A DNA stretch of 64,000 nt from Nocardia fluminea (GTDB taxonomy: Bacteria > Actinomycetota > Actinomycetes > Mycobacteriales > Mycobacteriaceae), in assembly GCF_002846365.1 (NCBI RefSeq), contig NZ_PJMW01000002.1:3410001-3474000 (forward strand), read 5' to 3'. Below are positions 8,053 through 15,562 of this stretch, in pieces. A model generated the notes under the pieces. That model was not told the DNA's origin. It worked only from the letters and a program-made list of their open reading frames with translations, and made no database searches. Position 1 is the first letter of the stretch. Each line of letters starts with the position of its first letter. Position numbers and translations under genes: made by a program.

Positions 8053-8697
8053 ATGGCTCAGATGGTCCGCGTCCAGAACTTCAGCATTTCCAGCGACGGG
8101 TACGGCGCGGGGGAGGGGCAGAGTCTGGACCGTCCCTTCGGGCACGCCGACCCCGCTGACTTCATGTCCTGGGCCGGGGCCACCGCGCACTGGCCCAACC
8201 GCACCGATCCCGGTGGCAGCTACGGCCTCGACGACTACATCACCCGCGACTACGCCTTCAACATCGGCGCGGAAATCATGGGCCGCAACAAGTTCGGCCC
8301 GCAGCGCGGACCCTGGGAGAACTACGACTGGCAGGGTTGGTGGGGCGACACCCCGCCGTTTCACACCCCGGTCTTCGTCCTCACCCACCACGAGCGCCCG
8401 TCGTTCACCCTGGCCGACACCACCTTCCACTTCATCGATGCCACCCCGAAGGACGCGCTCGCCCGAGCCCTGGACGCCGCCGACGGCAAAGACGTGCGCA
8501 TCGGCGGCGGCGTCGCCACAGTCCGAGAATTCCTCGCCGCCGACCTCATCGACGCGATGCACATCGCCGTAGCCCCGGTGGAAATCGGTGCGGGCGAACG
8601 ACTGTGGGACAGCCCCAGCGAATACGACGACCGCTTCCACCACGAGCAGGTCCCCAGCCCCAGCGGCGTCGTCCACCACTTCTTCTGGCGTCGCTGA
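8053..8697 (+). CDS. RibD C-terminal/DHFR-like reductase
   Basis: A 214-residue cytoplasmic protein with the layout of the RibD C-terminal family: MVRVQNFSISSDGYGAG at the start, GRNKFGP, the strand PVFVLTHHERP, the nucleotide-binding segment VRIGGGVATVREFLAADLIDAMHIAVAPV and LWDSP. These are NADPH-dependent reductases related to dihydrofolate reductase; the substrate is unknown. The ATG at 8053 matches the family N-terminus; longer in-frame extensions run into the HxlR gene. It is likely regulated by the divergent HxlR. Confidence 0.8.
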   Translation: MAQMVRVQNFSISSDGYGAGEGQSLDRPFGHADPADFMSWAGATAHWPNRTDPGGSYGLDDYITRDYAFNIGAEIMGRNKFGPQRGPWENYDWQGWWGDTPPFHTPVFVLTHHERPSFTLADTTFHFIDATPKDALARALDAADGKDVRIGGGVATVREFLAADLIDAMHIAVAPVEIGAGERLWDSPSEYDDRFHHEQVPSPSGVVHHFFWRR

Positions 8698-8735
8698 GCC
8701 GAAAAGCCTCTATCGGCAAGTACGGAACAGCGAAA

Positions 8736-10226
8736 TCAATGTTCGCAGAGGGAGAATTCGCGTTCGTAGAGTTCGTTGTTGTGTTCGTCGACGAAGAACT
8801 TTCGTTCTCGCATGAGTTCTGTGCGGAAGGCTTCGGCCTGGGTGGCTGTCATCGTCGAGGTGGGGGACCAGGGTTGCTGGGGTGGGATGTCGGAGGTCGA
8901 GGTGATGGTCGTCGCGGGGTCGACCAGGAAGAAGGCCAGGATCTTGCGGTGGCCGGTTCGGGTCGGGTCCTGGAGCTGGAACGGTGCGACGCGGTGCTGG
9001 AAGATGTTCGGGAATGCCACGCAGCGTCCCGCCCTGGTCCGGACCGATCCCAAGTCCTGGTTCAGGGCGTCCTCATCGGCTAGGCCGAAGACCTCGCGCA
9101 TCCCGGTTTCGTCGTTCTGGTCGTACTCGGGGTCGTCGATCGCCGCGCGGAAGCCGAGCAGGCTGTCGGTGATGTTCTCGTTGTCCCAGTAATAGATTCC
9201 GGTGGCGACGATGCGTTCGTTGAGCATCGCTTCGACGTGCCACGAACCGCCCGGGTATTCCGGCTTCTCGGGCGTGAGGTGAATGGTGGCGAGTTTGACG
9301 ATCACCTGCAATCGGCGGCCGGTGAGGTCGACGCGATCGCTGTCGTCGACGGGTGTGGGCGGCTCGAAAACGGGGGCGTCGGGGATGACCGGTCGGCGGT
9401 TGTCCCACCATTCGTCCCAGGCCGCATCGAATGCTTCCCGCGCTTCGTCGCTGGCATCGGTCGGCTCGGTGGGTTCGGTGTCCGCGTACCAGGTGAAGGG
9501 GTCGACATCGATCCGCACCGGCCGTGGCCGGCGTAGGTCGGTGAGGACATTCGCCAGCAACGGGAGCATGCGGGCGAAGAGATCGGGCAACACGGATTCG
9601 AGCGCGTGATGACGAACCGGGTCGACATTGTTGACGTAGGAACGGAAGATGACGTCGCCGCTGTCGGTGACATCGACATCGGTGGGTAACCATTGAAACT
9701 TCTGCGAGTACGCGTACCTGGCATCGTTGTTCGCCGGACTGGGCCAGGGTGCGTCATCGGGTCGGCTGACCCCGCGTACCAGGCAATACAGCGAGGGATG
9801 GACGAGATCGCGTACCTGGCCGTCCGAGCCTGGATGCCAATCTTGCTCTGCCGCTGGAACATCCTCCAGCACTCGTGCCGCCGCGCGCAGGCGAGCTCGC
9901 AATGCGTCGTCGATCAGGGCGTCCGATTGCCACACCCCGTCGACACTGGACACCTCGATACCGGTCGACTCGTCGCGCAATCCGGCGTAGTACGCGAGTT
10001 CGTCGAGCACATAGCGGATTTGGGCTTGCGTCATCCCCGAGCCGGCCGCCTCCCGACTCCATCGACCGACGATGTCCGGGTCCCGCATCTTCTGTTGCCA
10101 TTGCGATTTCCCCCGGATGGCGGCGCTCAGTCGCATCATCTCCAGCTCGCGCACCGTCCTGACCGGTGCGACAGCCACCAGATGAGCGGCGCGAAAGGGC
10201 AACGGAAACGGGGCGAGCTGAATCAA
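8736..10226 (-). CDS. DUF4246-family protein, probable 2OG-Fe(II) oxygenase fold
   Basis: A 496-residue protein resembling the DUF4246 family, better known from fungi. The C-terminal half holds an oxygenase-like core: GGSWHVEAMLNERIVATGIYY (H-x-E), then IFQHRVAPFQL with a distal His and HRKILAFFL with a basic residue that could bind 2-oxoglutarate. The N-terminal half is helical and family-specific. No signal peptide. The start appears to be TTG 10226; ATG 10139 is possible but would cut conserved-looking sequence. Neighbours give no functional clue. Confidence 0.65.
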   Translation of the reverse strand: MIQLAPFPLPFRAAHLVAVAPVRTVRELEMMRLSAAIRGKSQWQQKMRDPDIVGRWSREAAGSGMTQAQIRYVLDELAYYAGLRDESTGIEVSSVDGVWQSDALIDDALRARLRAAARVLEDVPAAEQDWHPGSDGQVRDLVHPSLYCLVRGVSRPDDAPWPSPANNDARYAYSQKFQWLPTDVDVTDSGDVIFRSYVNNVDPVRHHALESVLPDLFARMLPLLANVLTDLRRPRPVRIDVDPFTWYADTEPTEPTDASDEAREAFDAAWDEWWDNRRPVIPDAPVFEPPTPVDDSDRVDLTGRRLQVIVKLATIHLTPEKPEYPGGSWHVEAMLNERIVATGIYYWDNENITDSLLGFRAAIDDPEYDQNDETGMREVFGLADEDALNQDLGSVRTRAGRCVAFPNIFQHRVAPFQLQDPTRTGHRKILAFFLVDPATTITSTSDIPPQQPWSPTSTMTATQAEAFRTELMRERKFFVDEHNNELYEREFSLCEH

Positions 10227-10385
10227 TTCGCTATTCTCTCAACAGTTCTGGCGAGTCGCACGGTGTGAATACCGCAGACGACCCTATTTGACCGCTGGAA
10301 AGGCTCAGAGGCGAGGGTCGGTCGGCACTGACGCCATGGCCAGGATCGCGAAGACGAGCGCCGGCGAATTTTCTCGAGTGCCAGA

Positions 10386-11720
10386 TCATCGGAAGTCGAA
10401 CGACGGCGGGACGGCGACGATCACGGCGGCCGCCCACACGCCGTATACGGGCAGGTAGTCGGTCTGCCAGCGTTCGAGGGCGGCGAAGGTCCGTCTGCCA
10501 CGCACGAAGCCGAGGCCGAGGCGGGCCGACCACACGAGGTTCACCAGCAGTACTACGTTCAGGCCGAGCGCGACCACCTTGTTCGGGGTGGAGCCGAATT
10601 CGGCGATCCTGGTGAGCATGGCGGCCAGCATCATCGCGTCGACGACCAGCGCGGTCACCACCAGTACCAGTTGCAAGCGGTCGAAGAGACCGGGTGGGGT
10701 CAGTGGATCGCGGGCGGAGATCGTGTAGAGGAGCAGGCCGAGGACCAGGACGAGGATCAGGTCCATCAGGATCAGCAGATCGCGGTCGATCGAGGTCATG
10801 CTACGGGTGGTCGCGAGGGCTGCGAGCAGCGCGAACAGCATGACGATGGTGAGCGGGGTGAAGACCCGGGTGAGCACCGGCGCGATGTTCTCCACCACGT
10901 TCTGTTTGGCCTCGACCAGCCAGGCGGCGACGATCACCGCGCCCGCGGCGCCGAAGGGCAGAACCCAGTCCTCGATGACCGGTTCGATGTCGAAGTCGAG
11001 GGTCCCGAACGCGCCGACGGTCAGTCCGATCAGCACGCCGCCGCCGAGCGCCAGCAAGGTCAGGTAGACGAACCATTCACCGGTGAACCGGATGAAATCC
11101 ATTCGCCGCCGCCCCGAGCGCCAGTCACCGCCCGCGTACGCGAGGCCGACCACCAGCCACAGCAGGATCGGCGCGTGGATCGCGGCGATGATCTCGGTCG
11201 CCCCTTCGGGCTCGAACGGATACAGGTTCACCACGAGCGCGGTGAGCACGAAGGGCACGAGCAGCACGGCGGCAACGGACGCGGAAACCTGGCGCTTCCA
11301 CGCGAAATATGCTGCGAGGAAGGGCAATACGAGCAGGCTGAGGTTGAGCCCCAATGCCGAATCCGACAGCCGGGTGAAGCCTGCTTTCACCGTCAGCGCC
11401 GCCACGACAGCCAGTGCGAGAACCACCATCAGCTCTCGATTGCCCGTGCCGCTTCCGGGCTCCTCCGGTACCAGCACGAGTTGCTTCCAGAGTCTCTCGG
11501 AATGCTCGAGCGCGAACTCCCGAGAGATCGCGTCCATCCGGCCCATCCGTTTCACCGCGACGAGAAACGCCTCGTCGCCGGACAGGCCCGCGGTTTGCAG
11601 CGTCGAGATCTGTTCGCGCAGATGGTCTTCCATCTCGTCGACGTCGGCGACCGAAATCGCGCGGTGCCGCTGGACGTACCCGCGCCACTGATCGATGTGC
11701 GCCTGCAACTCGGTGTCCAT
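10386..11720 (-). CDS. Polytopic membrane protein, PadR partner
   Basis: A 444-residue protein. The soluble N-terminal 60 residues (LQAHIDQWRGYV, DEMEDHLREQI, LSGDEAFLVAVKRMG) resemble the helical prefix found next to PadR regulators (HAAS/permease-prefix type). About ten hydrophobic segments follow. The ATG at 11720 overlaps the PadR stop (ATGA), so the genes are coupled; an in-frame M three codons upstream is less likely. Regulation through the tandem PadR sites upstream is expected. Transport or signalling function is unknown. Confidence 0.7.
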   Translation of the reverse strand: MDTELQAHIDQWRGYVQRHRAISVADVDEMEDHLREQISTLQTAGLSGDEAFLVAVKRMGRMDAISREFALEHSERLWKQLVLVPEEPGSGTGNRELMVVLALAVVAALTVKAGFTRLSDSALGLNLSLLVLPFLAAYFAWKRQVSASVAAVLLVPFVLTALVVNLYPFEPEGATEIIAAIHAPILLWLVVGLAYAGGDWRSGRRRMDFIRFTGEWFVYLTLLALGGGVLIGLTVGAFGTLDFDIEPVIEDWVLPFGAAGAVIVAAWLVEAKQNVVENIAPVLTRVFTPLTIVMLFALLAALATTRSMTSIDRDLLILMDLILVLVLGLLLYTISARDPLTPPGLFDRLQLVLVVTALVVDAMMLAAMLTRIAEFGSTPNKVVALGLNVVLLVNLVWSARLGLGFVRGRRTFAALERWQTDYLPVYGVWAAAVIVAVPPSFDFR

Positions 11721-12076
11721 CACGCCCATCCCTTCGCTACCGGCCCGGTGGCGCCGCGCCAGACCTGGTCCAGCGCCTCGGCGACCACACTCCACTGGGC
11801 TTGTCGTTCGGCGAGCGCCGCCCGGCCCGACTCGGTGATCAGGTAGTGCTTGCGCCGACGTCCGCCCTCGGAGACCCGCCACGTCGAGGACACGTGCCCG
11901 AGCCGTTCCAGGCGGTGCAGCAGCGGGTACAGCATCCCGTCGGTCCACTGCATCCGCCCGCGGGAGAGCTGGTTGACCTGCTCGAGGATGGCGTAACCGT
12001 AGGACTCGCCCTCGGCCAGAATTCCGAGCACCAGCGGCGTCGCCGAGGCCGCCACCAGGTCTTTGTCTATGCGCAT
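11720..12076 (-). CDS. PadR-family transcriptional regulator
   Basis: A 118-residue winged-helix protein with the PadR core: LVLGILAEGESYGYAILEQV, then GMLYPLLHRLERLGHV and GRRRKHYLITESGRAALA. A short C-terminal helix would mediate dimerisation. The ATG at 12076 lies behind an AGGAG site. The upstream gap holds two matching palindromes, so autorepression with co-control of the coupled membrane protein is likely. The inducer is unknown. Confidence 0.88.
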   Translation of the reverse strand: MRIDKDLVAASATPLVLGILAEGESYGYAILEQVNQLSRGRMQWTDGMLYPLLHRLERLGHVSSTWRVSEGGRRRKHYLITESGRAALAERQAQWSVVAEALDQVWRGATGPVAKGWA

Positions 12077-12087
12077 CGCACTCCTAT

Positions 12088-12125
12088 ACCTAGAAGATCT
12101 ATGTCATAACCTAGCAGATCTAGGT
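12088..12125. promoter_or_regulatory. Tandem PadR operators
   Basis: Two copies of ACCTAG-N5-CTAGGT: 12088-12104 (one mismatch, CTATGT) and 12109-12125 (perfect). The shared central AGAT and the 21-base repeat distance put both on the same helix face. They lie 11 bases upstream of the padR start codon. Binding by the adjacent PadR is inferred. Confidence 0.7.
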
Positions 12126-12251
12126 ATATGGGTGTGGATGTCGCACCCTAGGGTGAGGATTCCGTTGAATCGCCTAACGGCCGTGTCGAGGGCCCCGATG
12201 AAGTCTGCATGTACGCGCTACCGCGCGTAGGGGACACAGAATCGAGGAACC

Positions 12252-12959
12252 ATGAAGAACGCAGTTCGGCTGGGCGCGCTCATCGCCGTCGCCGCGGCAC
12301 TCGTCACAGGCTGCACCGACGAGAGTGGTTCAGGGACAACGACACCGACCTCCCGCGCGACGGCCGCCTCGTCGACTTCCCGCGCCCCCGCGCCGGGTAC
12401 TCCGGCCTCGGAGTCGGCCGCGCCCGAGGAGACCGCCGCACCCCGGCCCGGCGCCACCGTCGCGCCGGAACCCGAAACACCGCCGCTCACACAAGCTCCC
12501 ACGGTGGTCCCGGCCCCGGGCACCACCTCTCCCGCCCCCGCTGACAACATCAGTGGACCGGGCCGCTGCATCGACCCGGCCTCGACCGGTGTGCAGAACG
12601 CCCTCGCGAGCCTCCAGGGAAGCTGGGTCGCCGGACAAGCGTCGAGCGATCAGCCGGGTAGCTGTGGTCAGCTGTTGTATGTGCGCGCGATCGGCGGCAA
12701 CTCCGCGGGGGCGCCGATCCACATCCTGTTCTTCCGCGACGGAAAGTACTTGGGCACGGGCACTTCCGAGCCGTACGCCTTCACCACCGTTGTCGGGTCG
12801 AGCAACAACGCGGTCACCGTCGACTACCGCTGGCTCGCCGGTGACGAACCCTTCGCCGCGCCGCAGGGCGGCCCCGCGACGATCACCTATTCGTGGAACG
12901 GTTCGAAGGTGGTGATGGGCGGCACGCTGCCGACCGAAGTCACCCAGCCGCACCGCTGA
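12252..12959 (+). CDS. LppP/LprE-family lipoprotein
   Basis: A 235-residue lipoprotein. The signal peptide ends in the lipobox LVTGC, giving a lipidated Cys at residue 21. A Thr/Pro/Ala-rich linker runs to about 98. The C-terminal domain, about 105-230, has RCIDPAST, LASLQGSW and a final ITYSWNG segment, like mycobacterial LppP/LprE. The domain's role is unknown; in mycobacteria family members are linked to intracellular survival. The ATG at 12252 follows GAGGAA. Confidence 0.8.
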   Translation: MKNAVRLGALIAVAAALVTGCTDESGSGTTTPTSRATAASSTSRAPAPGTPASESAAPEETAAPRPGATVAPEPETPPLTQAPTVVPAPGTTSPAPADNISGPGRCIDPASTGVQNALASLQGSWVAGQASSDQPGSCGQLLYVRAIGGNSAGAPIHILFFRDGKYLGTGTSEPYAFTTVVGSSNNAVTVDYRWLAGDEPFAAPQGGPATITYSWNGSKVVMGGTLPTEVTQPHR

Positions 12960-12987
12960 GCTCCCCTGCGCGCTGGGGCAGCTGGGT

Positions 12988-14112
12988 TCAGTTGTGCGGG
13001 TGCAGCACCAGCACCGTGATCTCGCTGGGAGCGAACACCCGAAGCTGAGGACCCCAGAAACCGGTGCCGCGGCTGGTGTAGAGCTGGGTGTTGTTCGCGT
13101 GCCTGCTCAGGCCCGCGACCACCGGCTGATCGAGCCGGACGAGGTAGTGGAACGGCCAGATCTGCCCGCCGTGGGTGTGCCCGGAGATCTGCAGCGCGAC
13201 GCCCGCCGCGGCGCTGTCGGCGATCTGCTTGGGCTGATGGGCCAGCAGCACGACCGGCAGGGAGGGGTCGGCGCCCGCGAGCGCGGCGGGCAGATCGGGG
13301 CCGTGACCGGGCAGGCCGACGCCGGTCGGGTCGTCGATGCCGGCGATGACGAGCCGGTCGCCGTCACGGGTGAGGATGCTGTGCTCGTTGTGCAGCGGCT
13401 GCCAGCCGAGCGAGGCCATGTAATCGATCCAGCCCTGCGCGTCACCGAAGTACTCGTGATTGCCGGTGATGTAGAAACGGCCGAGCGATGCCTCCACCTT
13501 GCCGAGCGGATCGACCTGAGCCTGGCGTTTCAGCACCGAACCGTCGGCGAGATCGCCGGCGTGGCACGCGATATCGGGCCGTTGCGCGTTCACCACCTCG
13601 ACTACGCGCTCCGACCAGCGGCGCCGGTTCAGGGCCGCGTAGTGCGTGTCGGTGACGACCACGACGCGCAAGCCGTCCAGCCCCTGCGCGAGCCCGCGAA
13701 TCGCTACGTCGACCGTGCGCACTCGCGGTACCCGGCGGGCCTCGTACACACCCCAGCCGACCAGCACCGCCGAGGTGACCAGCACCCCCGCCGCCACGAT
13801 CCGGGCACCGTCGACCCCGCCGACGGCCAGCGCACCCCGCGCGAACAGCCCGATCACAGACCAGGAGAACACCACCCACAGCACCCCGAGCAGGGTGTCG
13901 CCGACGATCACCGCCGGGTCGGACTGCGCGGGCCCGTGCCCGAGGAACATCGTGAGTGGCAGGGTCACGAGGGCGGCCACGGTGATCGCCGTCCCGATCC
14001 AGAACAGTGCGCCGCTACCCCCGGTCGGTGCCGAGACCAACGTCCACCAGGGGACCCCGAACAGCAGGGCGAGGACCAGCGACAACATCATCAGGCGTAC
14101 GGCGAGCTTCAC
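12988..14112 (-). CDS. Membrane-anchored metallophosphoesterase
   Basis: About 374 residues. Four hydrophobic segments occupy the first 130 or so, then a calcineurin-like phosphoesterase domain: VVTDTHY, HAGDLADG, GNHEYFG, LLAHQP and SGHTHGGQIWP, a complete set of metal ligands. The active site probably faces outside the cytoplasm. The GTG at 14112 (KLAVRL) starts at the first membrane segment; in-frame sequence upstream of it looks non-coding. It diverges from the mycolyltransferase-like gene and converges on the lipoprotein gene. Confidence 0.85.
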   Translation of the reverse strand: MKLAVRLMMLSLVLALLFGVPWWTLVSAPTGGSGALFWIGTAITVAALVTLPLTMFLGHGPAQSDPAVIVGDTLLGVLWVVFSWSVIGLFARGALAVGGVDGARIVAAGVLVTSAVLVGWGVYEARRVPRVRTVDVAIRGLAQGLDGLRVVVVTDTHYAALNRRRWSERVVEVVNAQRPDIACHAGDLADGSVLKRQAQVDPLGKVEASLGRFYITGNHEYFGDAQGWIDYMASLGWQPLHNEHSILTRDGDRLVIAGIDDPTGVGLPGHGPDLPAALAGADPSLPVVLLAHQPKQIADSAAAGVALQISGHTHGGQIWPFHYLVRLDQPVVAGLSRHANNTQLYTSRGTGFWGPQLRVFAPSEITVLVLHPHN

Positions 14113-14376
14113 GGCGGTCCCGTTCTGGGCAGGGCGGCCGGGCACGGCCACGAATCGACCTCCCAGGGTAGCCCTCCGTCCACACTGCTCCGCGCCGAGA
14201 ATCCGCAGTTCGGAGCGGGCGCGCGAAGCGGGCTGCCCCACTTCACAATTCGATGTACCCCCACGATCGGCTGCGCGCTATGCTGCCCGACAGGGCCCCG
14301 CGCGCAGGTGCAGTACCGCCGCGGGTCGAGTGGGGAAGCGGCGTGGCCGCACAACGGGAAGGTCAGAACACCGATC

Positions 14377-15498
14377 ATGCGTGGGGTAAGAACAGTTCTT
14401 CGGCGGGTGATGGCGGGCGCCGTCGTGGTGGTGGTGCCCCTCGGCGCCTCTGTCGCGCCTGCCGGCGCCGATGCCGACCCGTCCGCGATCGACTTCCGGG
14501 TGGACACGTCGATGGGGGAGATCAACACCAGGATCATCCGCGCGGCCGACGGCAACACCGATCGAGTGGTCTACCTGCTCGACGGCGAACGCGCCGAGGA
14601 CGACCTGAACGGCTGGGAGAAGCACACCACCATCCCGGCGCAGATGGCGAAGTTCAACATCAACGTGGTGATGCCGGTCGGCGGCCAGTCCAGCTTCTAC
14701 GCCGACTGGGAGCAGCCGAGCAACTTCTTCGGCGTCAACCCCGACGGCTCGATGCTGCCCAGCGCCGACTCCGGCTCGGCGATCGGCGGCTGGGAGGACA
14801 CCCAGGGCAAGGTCACCACCTACCAGTGGGAAACCTTCATCACCAAGACGCTGCCGGAGGCGATGAAGTCCCGGCTGGGCTTCAGTTCGACCCGCAACGG
14901 TGTGGTCGGCCTGTCCAGCGGCGGCAGCGCGGCGATGCTGATGGCGGCCTACTACCCCGAGCAGTTCACCTACGCCGGATCGCTGTCGGGCTACCTGCAC
15001 ATGTCGATGCCGGGCATGCGTGAGGCGCTCGGCGGGGCGATGATCGCCAGCGGTGGGTACAACATCGAGGCGATGGCGCCCGCGGGCAGTGAGAAGTGGA
15101 AGCGGATGGACCCGTACGGGTTCGTAGAGAAGCTGATCGCCAACAACACCCGCCTCTATGTCTCGGCCGGCAGCGCCAAACCCGCCGACCAGGACCTGTC
15201 CTCGATCGACGCGATCACTCAGGGCATGCCGCTGGAAGCGATCGCGCTCGCCAACACCCGCTCGTTCGAAAAGCGGGTGACCGCACTGGGTTACGAGAAC
15301 GTCAGCTACGACTTTCCCGATATCGGCATCCACAACTGGGGCACCTGGGAACAGGTCGCCATCCGCCTGATGCCCGACATGGCGCGCAATATCGGCAAGC
15401 CGTTGCCCGCGGGCGCGACCCCGCCCGCCGGTGGCGCGCCGCCCGTCGACGGACCGCCTGCCGGTGGCCCGCCGGCCGGTGGGGAACCGCCGAAGTAG
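14377..15498 (+). CDS. Secreted antigen-85-type mycolyltransferase/esterase
   Basis: A 373-residue exported protein, signal peptide to about residue 32. It follows the antigen 85 plan: LLDGERAEDDLNGWE, VVMPVGGQSSFYADW, YQWETFI, the nucleophile elbow VVGLSSGG (Ser near 180) and a C-terminal IHNWGTWEQV holding the likely His. Antigen 85 enzymes transfer mycolic acids to trehalose and arabinogalactan outside the membrane. It has an insertion of about 25 residues before the YQWETF motif and a Pro/Gly tail after residue 345. A near-perfect terminator follows. Substrate choice cannot be read from sequence. Confidence 0.85.
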   Translation: MRGVRTVLRRVMAGAVVVVVPLGASVAPAGADADPSAIDFRVDTSMGEINTRIIRAADGNTDRVVYLLDGERAEDDLNGWEKHTTIPAQMAKFNINVVMPVGGQSSFYADWEQPSNFFGVNPDGSMLPSADSGSAIGGWEDTQGKVTTYQWETFITKTLPEAMKSRLGFSSTRNGVVGLSSGGSAAMLMAAYYPEQFTYAGSLSGYLHMSMPGMREALGGAMIASGGYNIEAMAPAGSEKWKRMDPYGFVEKLIANNTRLYVSAGSAKPADQDLSSIDAITQGMPLEAIALANTRSFEKRVTALGYENVSYDFPDIGIHNWGTWEQVAIRLMPDMARNIGKPLPAGATPPAGGAPPVDGPPAGGPPAGGEPPK

Positions 15499-15515
15499 CC
15501 GCTGCTCTAGACGTG

Positions 15516-15547
15516 ACCGCCGCTACCCTGTCCGGGGTAGCGGCGGT
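15516..15547 (+). terminator. Terminator after the mycolyltransferase-like gene
   Basis: A 13-bp perfect stem (ACCGCCGCTACCC with its complement) with a 6-base loop, followed by TCTTGTT, 18 bases after the stop codon. It lies between convergent genes and may serve both. Confidence 0.85.
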
Positions 15548-15562
15548 TCTTGTTGGTCGAGG

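Noticed and set aside
12994..14376. Long forward frame upstream of the mycolyltransferase-like gene
   Set aside because: It is antisense to a metallophosphoesterase with all catalytic motifs and is His/Arg/Gln-rich in the manner of shadow frames; the real start is ATG 14377.
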